Shown here one piece after another: positions 28,296 through 37,569 of a DNA stretch of 64,000 bases. Location of the stretch: the NCBI RefSeq assembly GCF_000423765.1, contig NZ_AUIP01000008.1, positions 1-64,000 on the forward strand. Direction: 5' to 3'. Under the pieces are notes generated by a model that did not search any database, had not been told where the DNA came from, and saw only the letters and a program-made list of their open reading frames with translations. This DNA is from Streptococcus porci DSM 23759 (lineage in GTDB: Bacteria > Bacillota > Bacilli > Lactobacillales > Streptococcaceae). Every line of letters starts with the position of its first letter. The first letter of the stretch is position 1. The position numbers were made by a program, and so were the translations under genes.

Positions 28296-30074
28296 ATGAA
28301 AAAGAAACAAGAATCAGTCTTTCTTCGTTTGTGGGGTTATTTAAAAGCCTATAAGGCTTCTCTTTTCTTAGCTGTCTTTCTCAAAATTATGGCAGCTGTC
28401 ATGAATGTCTTGGAGCCCTTTGTATTGGGGCTGGTGATTACCGAGCTGACACAAAATCTCCTTGATATGGCAAATGGTATTGAGGGAGCAGCCATCAACG
28501 TCACCTATATCTTTTGGGTTTTAGTTGCTTATGCGATCCGCGCTCTTTTCTACGAAATTGGTGCCTATGGTTCTAACTACTATATCACTCAAACGGTACA
28601 AAATAGTATTCGTGATTTGCGAAATGACCTGAGCCAAAAAATCAATCGGATACCGGTCTCATATTTTGACAAACATCAATTTGGTGATATGTTGGGACGT
28701 TTCACCTCTGATGTAGAGACGGTGTCAAATGCTCTGCAACAGTCATTTTTACAAATCATTAATGCTATCATTTCCATAACGCTTGTTGTTGTCATGGTGA
28801 TTTATCTCAATGCTCAGTTGGCAATCGTGGTTATCTTTAGCATTCCCTTGACCTATGTGACTGCGCAAGCTATTCTCAAAAAATCACAGCCCTATTTTAA
28901 GCGACAGGCTAAAGTTTTAGGAGACATGAATGGTTTCGTTCAGGAAAATTTGACGGGTTTCAATGTTTTGAAACTTTATGGACGGGAGGAAGCCTCCGCG
29001 GCAGAGTTTGCAAGAATCACTGATGAGTTGCAAGATGTGGGCTTTAAAGCCAGCTTTATGTCAGGAATCATGATGCCTGTACTTCATGCTATTTCAGATC
29101 TGGTTTATCTGATTGTGGCGGTTCTAGGGGGGCTTCAAGTCATGGCTGGAAAGATGGCGATTGGTAACATTCAAGCTTTTGTTCAGTACACTTTTCAACT
29201 GGGACAACCGATTCAAACACTAACGCAGTTAGCCGGAATCCTTCAATCCTCCAAGTCTTCTTTGGAGCGTATCTTTGAAGTTCTTGATGAAGTTGAAGAA
29301 ATAACTAATGTGGCTGAAAGTCTAGAACAAGATTTAACTGGCCAAGTTAGCTTTAAAAACGTCCATTTCCAATATGTTGACAATAAACCTCTTATCCGAG
29401 ATTTTAACTTAGAAGTCAATCCTGGCGAGATGGTGGCTATTGTTGGCCCAACTGGAGCTGGTAAGACAACTCTAATCAATCTTCTTATGCGCTTTTATGA
29501 TGTGACAGATGGTTCCATCACTGTTGACGGCCACGACATTCGCAACCTCTCTCGTCAAGAGTATCGCCAGCAATTTGGTATGGTTTTACAGGACGCTTGG
29601 CTCTACGAGGGAACCATTAAGGAAAATCTTCGTTTTGGTAACCTCTCTGCAACGGATGAGGAAATCGTTGAAGCAGCTAAGGCAGCTAACGTTGATCACT
29701 TTATTCGCACGTTACCAGGTGGCTATCAGATGGAAATGAACCAAGAGTCTTCAAACATTTCCCTTGGTCAAAAACAACTTTTGACTATCGCACGAGCTCT
29801 CTTAGCAGATCCGAAAATTTTGATTTTGGACGAGGCGACATCAAGCGTTGATACACGTTTGGAACTCTTGATTCAAAAGGCAATGAAACGTCTCATGCAA
29901 GGACGCACTAGCTTTGTCATCGCTCACCGCCTCTCAACCATTCAAGAGGCTGATAAGATTTTGGTTCTCAAAGATGGTCAGATTATTGAGCAGGGAAATC
30001 ACGAAAGTCTTTTGGCGGATAAAGGTTTCTACCATGAACTCTATATGAGTCAGTTTTCAGAAAAAAATGCATAA
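28296..30074 (+). CDS. Heterodimeric ABC exporter, subunit B (catalytic site)
   Basis: Half-transporter of 592 residues with six membrane helices and an ATPase domain. Walker A GPTGAGKTT, Walker B ILILDEATSSVD with the catalytic glutamate, and switch histidine IAHRLST are intact. Its signature is the non-consensus ISLGQKQLL. That faces the degenerate Walker B of subunit A, so the dimer should have one weak and one working ATP site, as in other heterodimeric exporters. GGAGG at the end of subunit A serves as its ribosome site. Confidence 0.87.
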   Translation: MKKKQESVFLRLWGYLKAYKASLFLAVFLKIMAAVMNVLEPFVLGLVITELTQNLLDMANGIEGAAINVTYIFWVLVAYAIRALFYEIGAYGSNYYITQTVQNSIRDLRNDLSQKINRIPVSYFDKHQFGDMLGRFTSDVETVSNALQQSFLQIINAIISITLVVVMVIYLNAQLAIVVIFSIPLTYVTAQAILKKSQPYFKRQAKVLGDMNGFVQENLTGFNVLKLYGREEASAAEFARITDELQDVGFKASFMSGIMMPVLHAISDLVYLIVAVLGGLQVMAGKMAIGNIQAFVQYTFQLGQPIQTLTQLAGILQSSKSSLERIFEVLDEVEEITNVAESLEQDLTGQVSFKNVHFQYVDNKPLIRDFNLEVNPGEMVAIVGPTGAGKTTLINLLMRFYDVTDGSITVDGHDIRNLSRQEYRQQFGMVLQDAWLYEGTIKENLRFGNLSATDEEIVEAAKAANVDHFIRTLPGGYQMEMNQESSNISLGQKQLLTIARALLADPKILILDEATSSVDTRLELLIQKAMKRLMQGRTSFVIAHRLSTIQEADKILVLKDGQIIEQGNHESLLADKGFYHELYMSQFSEKNA

Positions 30075-30076
30075 AG

Positions 30077-30109
30077 AAAATCGCTTGACCGATGGTCAGG
30101 CGATTTTTT
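30077..30109. terminator. Terminator between the ABC exporter and murN
   Basis: AAAATCGCTTGACC 30077-30090 pairs with GGTCAGGCGATTTT 30094-30107 with one wobble pair. It is followed by T residues and overlaps the murN stop codon, so it may serve both convergent units. Confidence 0.8.
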
Positions 30110-31340
30110 AGCGTCCTAGAATTTTTTTGATGGTTTGTAGAGCCTTATATTTCAAAGGTTTAGGGTAATAGCGGAAGGTTCCCATTTTACGTGTAATATA
30201 ACCGTTGAAATTTTGTTTGAAGCGAAGGACACCGTCTTGCTGATTAAAATTACCCGTGATACCAAGAAGGTTATAGCTAGAAATCCCTCGTTTAAGTGCC
30301 TCTTTCATGACGTAATCTTGGAGAAGGGCAGGGGCATAAAACTTGTTAAATTCAGGAAAGGATCCTGAGAAGAGGTAAATGGCTTCTTGTTTGGTATAGA
30401 CAAAGAGACTAGCAGCTAGTGGCACATCGGCTTGTCCATGTTTGTTAATCAAGCTAAGGGCTTCATTCTTTCGAACATCAAAGGTCTCGGCTTGGCTAGA
30501 TAGTTCACGTAGCTGGTTTTGCTTTTTCTCAGAGTTAGGATTTGTCTCCAATTCTGCTTTGAGTTTATCAATTTTCAAGGTTAAATTTGCCTGCTGCTGG
30601 TCGAGTTTGTCATAGTAATCCTGAAAATTAAGGCTAGCCAGCATGAATTCAGCACGGTCACCCCAACTGTCATAAAATTGCTCATAGTAATCCAGTGGTT
30701 TATCCACGTAGTCTCTACGGTCAGAAGTGGCAGAAGTGACTGTCTTGAAAAGACTGAGCTCTGAGCGGTCAAGCTTGCTTAACTTAATCCCAAAGCTTTG
30801 TGCTTTTTTGACTAGTGGTTTTCCCTTTTTTGAAAAAGAGCTGAGCAGTTGATCGGGCTTTAGACCAGACAAATCCTTGACATAGTGCCAATCAGGCTCA
30901 CCACCAGGATAGCCGGTCAAGAGACCATCGTGGTGAAAACCTAACCTTGTCAAATCTTCAATCAAATATGGTCTCTCATCATCGAGAGGTTTTCCATTTC
31001 CGTCGAAAGTTTGGTAGGTGTCGTAAGGTTTGATAATTAGTTCGAGTGCCCCGTTTTCCTTGGCATAGGTTTGCAGAGCTTTGTAAAAATCTGAAAGATA
31101 GCTGGAGTCAAGAGAGAAGGGGCCAGAGTTGATTTCCATATGGAGGCCACCAGCCATGGGAATAGAGAAGAGTAGTGCAGCTACTTTGAGCTGACCCTCA
31201 ACTTCTAATCCCAAAAATTGAGTCTTGTAACCCCGCTTCTGAAAAAGCTCTGCCATTTCCACAGACTGCATAAAAGATTTGTAAGCGACGCTGTCGGCGA
31301 AGGCTTGAAACCGGTATTGATCTAAAATCTTTAGTGCCAT
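30108..31340 (-). CDS. murN: FemX/MurN-type peptidoglycan branching aminoacyltransferase
   Basis: FemABX-family enzyme of 410 residues that transfers an amino acid from aminoacyl-tRNA to lipid II to build the interpeptide bridge. Two GNAT-like subdomains surround a helical coiled-coil arm (about residues 235-280, rich in Lys, Leu and Glu) that contacts tRNA. LLGITGNFNQQDGVLRFKQNF near the C-terminus is a family hallmark. It is the downstream partner of murM with a one-base overlap. By analogy with pneumococcus MurN adds the second residue; the order is inferred from gene position. Confidence 0.82.
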   Translation of the reverse strand: MALKILDQYRFQAFADSVAYKSFMQSVEMAELFQKRGYKTQFLGLEVEGQLKVAALLFSIPMAGGLHMEINSGPFSLDSSYLSDFYKALQTYAKENGALELIIKPYDTYQTFDGNGKPLDDERPYLIEDLTRLGFHHDGLLTGYPGGEPDWHYVKDLSGLKPDQLLSSFSKKGKPLVKKAQSFGIKLSKLDRSELSLFKTVTSATSDRRDYVDKPLDYYEQFYDSWGDRAEFMLASLNFQDYYDKLDQQQANLTLKIDKLKAELETNPNSEKKQNQLRELSSQAETFDVRKNEALSLINKHGQADVPLAASLFVYTKQEAIYLFSGSFPEFNKFYAPALLQDYVMKEALKRGISSYNLLGITGNFNQQDGVLRFKQNFNGYITRKMGTFRYYPKPLKYKALQTIKKILGR

Positions 31341-32554
31341 CAGTGATTACTCCTTAGCTTTTTACGGAGATTGTAGGCCATTTTGGATGCCTTGTAGAAA
31401 AGACCGTTGACAGGAATATCAAATTCTCCAATAAATTCCTCAATGGTTGGGTTGAAATTGGATTTGAATTTTGTCAGTCCATCGTCGAGACTGCCCTCGA
31501 CTCCGCCCATATTTGCCCAGATGATACCATCTGCATAAGCATCTTCGAAGACTTTGGGGTAGAGGGAGTATTGTGGATAAAACTTCTTAAAATCATCGTT
31601 CATACCAGCGTAGAGCATTTCCATGACATTTCCAAAGCGGACAGAGAGGATGCTAGCGATGATAAGTTCGTCAGGGGACTGGCCAACAAAACTTTCGAAT
31701 TCTGTGATGTATTTTTCCACAGAGGTTTTTTGCTGGGTCAGTTTAGTGAGGCGTTTTTTCTGATGTTCGGCTGTTTCAGACAGATCTTTTTCGATCTGTG
31801 CTAACTGTTCTTTGTATTCAGATAAGCGTTTCGGAAGATTAACCTTGGCTAAGTGAAGGTAGGCGTCGTCTCCGTAGATAGACATCATCTTGTGGAAATA
31901 ATCTTCATTACGCAGGGCTACTCCCTTGCGATTCTCGGTCAGTGCGACAACGTCGGCGAAGGCCTTGACATCTTCGAGGCTCCCGCGAGAGGTGATGACA
32001 CCTCGATTGTCGGCATCTTTCATGAGGCGCTTGGTGTGCTTTGGAAAAGTTGTCACTATATTTTCCTGAGTGTAAACATTGGCTTGAAAGCGAGGCTGAA
32101 TGCTTTCTGAAATTTTCAAAGTTCTCCCAGTCCAGATAGCACCTGCTGCGGTCAAGCGGTCAATGTGAGCGGTAACTTCTGGGCTTTCTGAAACCTCTTC
32201 ACCAATTTTATAGGCTTTTAAAAGCAGTGCAGGGTCAAATTTGATAAAAAGCGCACGCTTTTTCTTCCCAAAAGCTTTGAGGGATTGGATAACAAAGCTG
32301 ACTAAATGCTTGTCACTGTAATCCATAACAGGACCACGTGGGATATAGAGCATAGTAAAACCAAGGGGTAGTTGCTTGATGAGAATACTGGCTGAGGCAA
32401 CTAGCTGACCATTTTTATAAAATCCAAGGCGCTCATTTCCCCAGTTATCTTTGATTTTTGCCCAGTTTGAACTTTGGAGTAGATTGGTTTGCTCGCTTGC
32501 TTTGACAAAATCGTCATGCTCTTGGGCTGAAATGCCCACTTGATATGTAAACAT
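31340..32554 (-). CDS. murM: FemX/MurM-type peptidoglycan branching aminoacyltransferase
   Basis: FemABX-family enzyme of 404 residues with the conserved opening segment LLQSSNWAKIKDNWGNERLG and the C-terminal NMGGVEGSLDDGLTKFKSNF. A coiled-coil arm spans about residues 235-275. In pneumococcus MurM adds the first Ala or Ser to the stem-peptide lysine. The start at 32554 is chosen because it overlaps the upstream HAD stop (TAATG) and MFTYQVGIS fits the family; an in-frame ATG at 32569 is possible. It forms an operon with murN and the HAD gene. Confidence 0.83.
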   Translation of the reverse strand: MFTYQVGISAQEHDDFVKASEQTNLLQSSNWAKIKDNWGNERLGFYKNGQLVASASILIKQLPLGFTMLYIPRGPVMDYSDKHLVSFVIQSLKAFGKKKRALFIKFDPALLLKAYKIGEEVSESPEVTAHIDRLTAAGAIWTGRTLKISESIQPRFQANVYTQENIVTTFPKHTKRLMKDADNRGVITSRGSLEDVKAFADVVALTENRKGVALRNEDYFHKMMSIYGDDAYLHLAKVNLPKRLSEYKEQLAQIEKDLSETAEHQKKRLTKLTQQKTSVEKYITEFESFVGQSPDELIIASILSVRFGNVMEMLYAGMNDDFKKFYPQYSLYPKVFEDAYADGIIWANMGGVEGSLDDGLTKFKSNFNPTIEEFIGEFDIPVNGLFYKASKMAYNLRKKLRSNH

Positions 32555-33363
32555 TAGTTTAGTACCCATTCGCGAATCGCATGCGCGACCCCGCTTTCGT
32601 TATTTGATTTGGTGATGTGCTTAGCTAGCGCTTTAACGCTGTCAACTCCATTTTCCATGACGACAGGAGTTCCGACCACTTCTAGCATGGCACGGTCATT
32701 TTCCTCATCACCGATAGCCATAGTTTGCTCCATAGCTATTCCCATTTTCTCGGCTAGGTGAACAATGGCAGAGCCTTTGCTGGCTGATTTGTTCATCAGT
32801 TCTAGATAAAAAGGCTTGGATTTAACAATGGTGTACTTGTCGTAAAATTCCTTAGGAATCTTGGCGATAGCTTCATCCAAAATCTCAGGCTCGTCAATCA
32901 TCATGATTTTAACGATTTCCTTATCGGTCATTTCTTCGGGAGTTCGGTAAAAGACGGGCATATCCACAAGAGTCGCTTCGTGAATGGTATATTTTCCAAT
33001 ATTACGATTAGCCGTATAAATGCCTTCTTTGGTAATAGCGTGCATGTGGACGCCTAATTGACGGCTTAGGTATTCAATCTCCAGGTAATCTTCGTAAGTC
33101 ATGGCATCTTTAACGATATCCTTGCCACTTGATGTGTCCTGAACTAGGGCACCATTAAAAGTAATCACGTAGTCACCTGGTTCTTTAAGGTTGAGTTCAT
33201 TTAACAATTCTTGAACGCCAGCGATAGGACGTCCCGTTGCAATCACAACTTTAACCCCCTGTTTTTTAGCTTCTTGAACTGCTTCATAAACGTCAGGAGT
33301 GATTTTACGGTCATCCGTAATCAATGTGCCATCGATATCAACAGCAACCAATTTAATTGTCAT
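32554..33363 (-). CDS. Cof-type HAD-IIB sugar phosphatase
   Basis: HAD phosphatase of 269 residues with VDIDGTLI (Asp9, Asp11), the motif II region VIATGRP, a large C2b cap and the acidic motif MAIGDEENDRAML. Homologues such as YidA dephosphorylate sugar phosphates. It is the first gene of the unit with murM and murN, to which it is coupled by TAATG. Its role in that context is not known, although the association is frequent in streptococci as I recall. Confidence 0.83.
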   Translation of the reverse strand: MTIKLVAVDIDGTLITDDRKITPDVYEAVQEAKKQGVKVVIATGRPIAGVQELLNELNLKEPGDYVITFNGALVQDTSSGKDIVKDAMTYEDYLEIEYLSRQLGVHMHAITKEGIYTANRNIGKYTIHEATLVDMPVFYRTPEEMTDKEIVKIMMIDEPEILDEAIAKIPKEFYDKYTIVKSKPFYLELMNKSASKGSAIVHLAEKMGIAMEQTMAIGDEENDRAMLEVVGTPVVMENGVDSVKALAKHITKSNNESGVAHAIREWVLN

Positions 33364-33727
33364 AATTCTTCCTTTACTTATTACATAGCATTTGTTATCA
33401 ACACACTATTTTACTAAAAATAAGTTTTTTTGTCATTTGTAAAAGAGAGTGGTACAAAAATCGGTAAGTCATAATAAAATGACCATTTTGATTACCTATT
33501 TTAAGGGTTAGGTAGAAATAGCTCCATTGGATAACTTCTATCCTACCTTCATCTCACTTATCAGGCACTAGGTAGGGGACAAGTGGTAGTGGTTCATTGG
33601 CGCTAAGACCTCTAATGAACGGTTGGTTTGGGAGCAATGTTAAGATTAACAAAGACCATCAGAATGTCTTTCAAGGTCAGGTTTAGAGAAAAACAAAAGA
33701 GGCGGGACACTGTCCCAGCCTCTTGCT
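33364..33727. repeat. Intergenic dispersed repeat, copy 2, with terminator
   Basis: No reading frame is seen. From 33443 the sequence AAGAGAGTGGTACAAAAATC resembles the minus-strand start of the repeat at 26317-26517, followed by an analogous stem (GTCAT 33468-33472 with ATGAC 33479-33483). The two copies then diverge. The end (33697-33724) is a strong hairpin around GGGAC/GTCCC flanked by AAGAGG and CCTCTT. On the minus strand it is followed by a T run and terminates the HD gene. Confidence 0.5.
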
Positions 33728-35053
33728 TCAATCTGAAATAGTTAGGCTTGAAAAATGTCCGTTGGAGATACAGGAGAGGAAAACTTCCTTGTCCGCAACG
33801 AATAAATCATCTCGTTTAAGCATTTCTTTTGGGAAATAGAAGCGCTGGTCACCGAAGCTAGATCCAGAGAGTGCAGACACCAGTGGTGACAGGTTTGATA
33901 GTTCCACAAGTTGTCCATTTTTTTGTTGGATTTCAATTTGTGTACGTGGTTTTTGACTTTCTGGTCGGTAAATGTCGTAAGGGAGGTCAAAATTGTGATG
34001 CTCTGCGGTGTAATAGTCTGCCTCAAAACCAACGGCTGAGACTAGGCTTCTGAGCAAATCAAGTTGATCTGCGCTAGCTTTGTCAAACGTCACTGAGGTG
34101 AAAAGCTGACGCCTGATAAAGCGCCTGGATAGATCAGCTAAAATCTTGTCGTCGCTAGTCATCCAGGCTTGAAAATAGGTGTTGAGAACCCCATCATCAA
34201 GGAGGAGGTAATCCGAGAGTGAGTAGCTATTTTCGAAGAAAGGCAGAAGCAAAGGAGAAGTTTTAGCGAAGAAATCTGGGTCGCTAGTGTAGAGATGGTG
34301 TGCTCGTTTGAGCAGGTTTTGCAAAAGAACTTCGATGGCACGGCTGGCAGGATGAAAATAAACCTGCATGTACATCTGATAGCGACTGACTAGATAATCT
34401 TCAACAGCGTGCATGCCTGTGATATCAAAGACGATACCGCTTGAGCTTGGTCGCATGCTAGTTAAAATCCGTGTCAGGTCAAACTGTCCATAATTTGTCC
34501 CTGTATAGTAGGAATCTCGGAGCAGGTAATCCATGCGGTCACAGTCAATTTGGCTGGAAATCAGTTGAACCACCTGTTTGTTTGGGTAGCTATGATTGAT
34601 AACGCTGGCAACCTTATCTGGAAAATCGGGCGAAACCCGGCGCAAAACAGCATTGATTTCAGTTTCTGGATTGGTGATGATTTCTTGCCCTAAGACCTCA
34701 TGGTCAGTTCCAAAGAGGATTTCAAAGGTATGGGAATAGGCTCCGTGACCGATGTCATGCAAAAGTGCAGCCACCATGGTTAAAAGAGACTCTTCCTTGT
34801 CCCAAAGGTCTGGATAGTGTGCCTCGAAATGCTCGGTAACCCGTCTAGCGATATCATAAACCCCTAGACAATGGGAAAAACGGCTGTGCTCGGCCCCATG
34901 AAAGGTAAAGCTCGTCGTTGGCACCTGTTTGATACGGCGCAGGCGTTGAAATTCAGCAGTATTAGCTAAATCGTAAATGACCTCGTGAGAGATTCGAATA
35001 TCGTTGTGGACGGGATCCCTAAAAATTTTATCCATGCTAAGCTTCTCATCCAT
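33728..35053 (-). CDS. HD-domain phosphohydrolase (dGTPase/YwfO-like)
   Basis: Protein of 441 residues with an N-terminal HD domain. Metal-site residues are in FHGAEHSRFSHCLGVYD, LLHDIGHGAYSHTFE (His99-Asp100) and SSQIDCDRMDYLLRD. The pattern matches HD enzymes related to dNTP triphosphohydrolases and the B. subtilis YwfO group. The C-terminal region (about 300-441) is less conserved. It is transcribed leftward, divergent from the DUF1934 gene. The start ATG at 35053 has a weak ribosome site; the internal ATG at MDKIFRDP is a possible alternative. Confidence 0.8.
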   Translation of the reverse strand: MDEKLSMDKIFRDPVHNDIRISHEVIYDLANTAEFQRLRRIKQVPTTSFTFHGAEHSRFSHCLGVYDIARRVTEHFEAHYPDLWDKEESLLTMVAALLHDIGHGAYSHTFEILFGTDHEVLGQEIITNPETEINAVLRRVSPDFPDKVASVINHSYPNKQVVQLISSQIDCDRMDYLLRDSYYTGTNYGQFDLTRILTSMRPSSSGIVFDITGMHAVEDYLVSRYQMYMQVYFHPASRAIEVLLQNLLKRAHHLYTSDPDFFAKTSPLLLPFFENSYSLSDYLLLDDGVLNTYFQAWMTSDDKILADLSRRFIRRQLFTSVTFDKASADQLDLLRSLVSAVGFEADYYTAEHHNFDLPYDIYRPESQKPRTQIEIQQKNGQLVELSNLSPLVSALSGSSFGDQRFYFPKEMLKRDDLFVADKEVFLSCISNGHFSSLTISD

Positions 35054-35147
35054 TCTTTTCTATCAATATAATAAGATTATTGTAGCAAAAATTGTGATTT
35101 TTGTCAGAAATTGATAGAATATAGAGAAAGAAAGAATTTGGAAAAAA

Positions 35148-35531
35148 ATGAAGATTACTATAAAAAACAAGATTCAAATGGGAAGTGAGACCGAACTCAT
35201 TCACGAAGAACATCAGGGTGAACTGGTTGTCAAAGGAGATTACTTCTATCTGGTTTATCAAAATGAAGAGGCAGAAAAAGTGGTTTTAAAATTTAAGGCG
35301 GATGAGCTTTTGATGACCCGCTTTTCAAAGCCTCAGTCCCTAATGCGGTTTGTGGCTAGTGATTTTGGGTTCTGCTCTATTCCAACGCCTCTAGGAATAC
35401 AAAAAATCATCAGTAAGACCTATTGCTTTGTCTTGGAGGAAAATCAGTTACAGCTGGCCTACGATCTTTTACCACATTCAGAGGCAGAAGAAGTTCTTGC
35501 TAGTTACCAAATGAGCATTTCTTGGGGGTAG
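35148..35531 (+). CDS. DUF1934-like beta-barrel protein
   Basis: Protein of 127 residues resembling the DUF1934/YwiB family of small calycin-like barrels. It has no known function. The opening MKITIKNKIQMGSETELIHEE and the end QLAYDLLPHSEAEE are typical. An extended -10 TGA-TAGAAT lies at 35112-35120. The MFS gene begins within two bases of its stop. The link to the divergent HD gene is recurrent in Firmicutes as I recall, but unexplained. Confidence 0.7.
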   Translation: MKITIKNKIQMGSETELIHEEHQGELVVKGDYFYLVYQNEEAEKVVLKFKADELLMTRFSKPQSLMRFVASDFGFCSIPTPLGIQKIISKTYCFVLEENQLQLAYDLLPHSEAEEVLASYQMSISWG

Positions 35532-35533
35532 CG

Positions 35534-36698
35534 GTGTTTCAAAGTACTTATCGGAAAAATATTCCCCTGCTTGCTGCAACTGAATTCTTCTCCTTTTTTG
35601 GCGTGACAAGTTTTTGGGTTCTTTTCTTATCACAAAAGGGCATGAGTCTTTTTGAAATTGGGATTTTGGAAAGTATTTTTCACGCCACCAGTCTGATTAG
35701 TGAAGTTCCCTCTGGCATGCTGGCAGATCGTTTTTCTTTCAAGACAAACCTTTACCTGAGTCGTCTGGCCAATATCATTTCCTGCCTTTTCATGTTACTA
35801 GGTGCAGGGAATTTTTGGTTATACGCTATGGGCATGATTATCAGTGCTTGGGCTTACAATTTTGATTCAGGAACTAGCTCTGCGATGCTCTTTGAATCAG
35901 CAAAAGAAGCTGGTTTGGAAAGTCGCTTTCTGAAAATCACAAGTTTTTTATCTGGTATCAGTGAAGGAACTAGGGCTTTAGGTCTAGTTGTGGCAGGGCT
36001 TTTGGTCCATGGACTTCTGGATTGGACCTATATTATCCACATTGTCCTATCGCTGATTGCGGTACTCTTGGTTTCTCTAATGAAGGAACCGAGTATCAAA
36101 GCGGAGCGAGAGAAAAATCCTAGCCTTGCAGAGATTGTTAGTATGGTAAAAGAAAACTTCAAGACCAATCCTAGGCTTTTGAGCTGGCTTTTTATCAGCC
36201 AATTCTTAGCTGTTCTTATCTGTATGTTTTACTTTTATTTTCAAAATGAAATGACGGTTCTCGCTGGTTGGCAGATTAGTTTGGTTATGTTGGCATCAAG
36301 TGTTCTTAATATTGGAGCAGTCTGGTTAGCTAGTCGGCTGGGAGAAAGATGGTCTGTGAAGTCCTTGCTTTATCTGCTGAGCAGCCTGGTAGGTGGACTT
36401 CAAGCAAATTTGGATTTATGTCATGATTTACCTTTTGACAGATTCTCTCTACGCCTTTTTCCAGCCGATTTTCAATAATGATTTGCAAAGGCAGTTGACC
36501 AGTTCGATTAGGGCGACGATGCTAAGTATTACAGCCATGTTTTTCAGTTTGTCAATGATTGTCGTCTTTCCTGCCGTTGGCTGGCTGATTGATTTTTACG
36601 GATTTAAACCGACCTTTATGGGTCTTGGAGTGTTGCTAGTGGGAATAGCTCTGCTATTGTCCAGCGAGAGGAGGAATAGTGATGAACAAAAAAATTAA
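35534..36698 (+). pseudogene. MFS transporter split by a frameshift
   Basis: One major facilitator gene read in two frames. The first part (to the stop at 36476-36478) covers about nine membrane helices, with an MFS loop motif in GMLADRFSFKTNLYLSRL. The second part, open from 36393, continues with IWIYVMIYLLTDSLYAFF and WLIDFYGF, the expected last helices. Together they make a normal length of about 388 residues. The frame changes by net +1 somewhere in 36393-36415. No long homopolymer is there, so it looks like decay or a sequencing error. GTG at 35534 with GGGGG upstream is the likely start. The substrate is unknown. Confidence 0.75.
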
Positions 36699-37569
36699 CC
36701 TTGTAATTGTAACGGGAATGAGCGGTGCGGGAAAAACTGTAGCTATCCAGTCTTTTGAAGATATGGGGTATTTTACCATTGACAATATGCCACCGGCGCT
36801 TTTACCTAAATTTTTAGAGCTGGTGACCCACTCCGAGGATAACGACAAGGTTGCTTTAGTGGTTGACATGCGAAGTCGGTCTTTCTTTGCTGAAATCAGT
36901 GGTATTTTAGATAATCTAGAAAATGCTGATGATGTGAACTTCAAGATTTTATTTCTAGATGCAACCGATGGGGAATTGGTGTCCCGCTATAAGGAAACAC
37001 GGCGCAGTCACCCTCTGGCTGCAGATGGTCGTGTCCTTGATGGTATAAAGCTGGAGCGTGAGCTCTTATCACCACTCAAGAGCATGAGCCAAAATGTGGT
37101 TGATACAACAGAATTGACCCCGCGCCAGCTTCGTCAAACCATCTCTGAACAGTTTTCATCAGATGATAGTCAGGTTGGTTTCCGTATAGAAGTCGTATCT
37201 TTTGGTTTCAAGTATGGCCTGCCTCTAGATGCTGATTTGGTCTTTGATGTCCGCTTTTTGCCCAACCCCCATTACATCCCAGAACTCCGAGAGAAGACAG
37301 GGCTGGATAAGGACGTTTATGATTATGTAATGTCTTTTGAGGAGTCCAATGCTTTTTATGAAAAATTACTGAGCTTGTTGACTTCTATCTTGCCGGGCTA
37401 CCAAAAGGAAGGCAAGTCAGTTCTGACGATTGCTGTGGGTTGTACAGGAGGTCAGCATCGAAGCACAGCTTTCACCCATCGACTTGCCGAAGATTTGAAG
37501 GCTGATTGGGTGGTCAATGAGAGCCACCGTGACAAGGATCGCCGTAAGGAAACGGTGAATCGCTCATGA
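36682..37569 (+). CDS. rapZ: RNase adapter / nucleotide-binding protein RapZ (YvcJ)
   Basis: P-loop protein of 295 residues with Walker A GMSGAGKT at residues 12-19 and the C-terminal block [21 protein letters not shown] that defines RapZ/YvcJ. In E. coli RapZ guides RNase E to a small RNA. In Firmicutes YvcJ binds nucleotides and affects competence and stress. It is the first of the conserved rapZ-yvcK-whiA cluster, overlapping yvcK by four bases. The ATG at 36682 is used, with GAGGAGG seven bases upstream inside the end of the broken MFS gene. Confidence 0.93.
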   Translation: MNKKINLVIVTGMSGAGKTVAIQSFEDMGYFTIDNMPPALLPKFLELVTHSEDNDKVALVVDMRSRSFFAEISGILDNLENADDVNFKILFLDATDGELVSRYKETRRSHPLAADGRVLDGIKLERELLSPLKSMSQNVVDTTELTPRQLRQTISEQFSSDDSQVGFRIEVVSFGFKYGLPLDADLVFDVRFLPNPHYIPELREKTGLDKDVYDYVMSFEESNAFYEKLLSLLTSILPGYQKEGKSVLTIAVGCTGGQHRSTAFTHRLAEDLKADWVVNESHRDKDRRKETVNRS

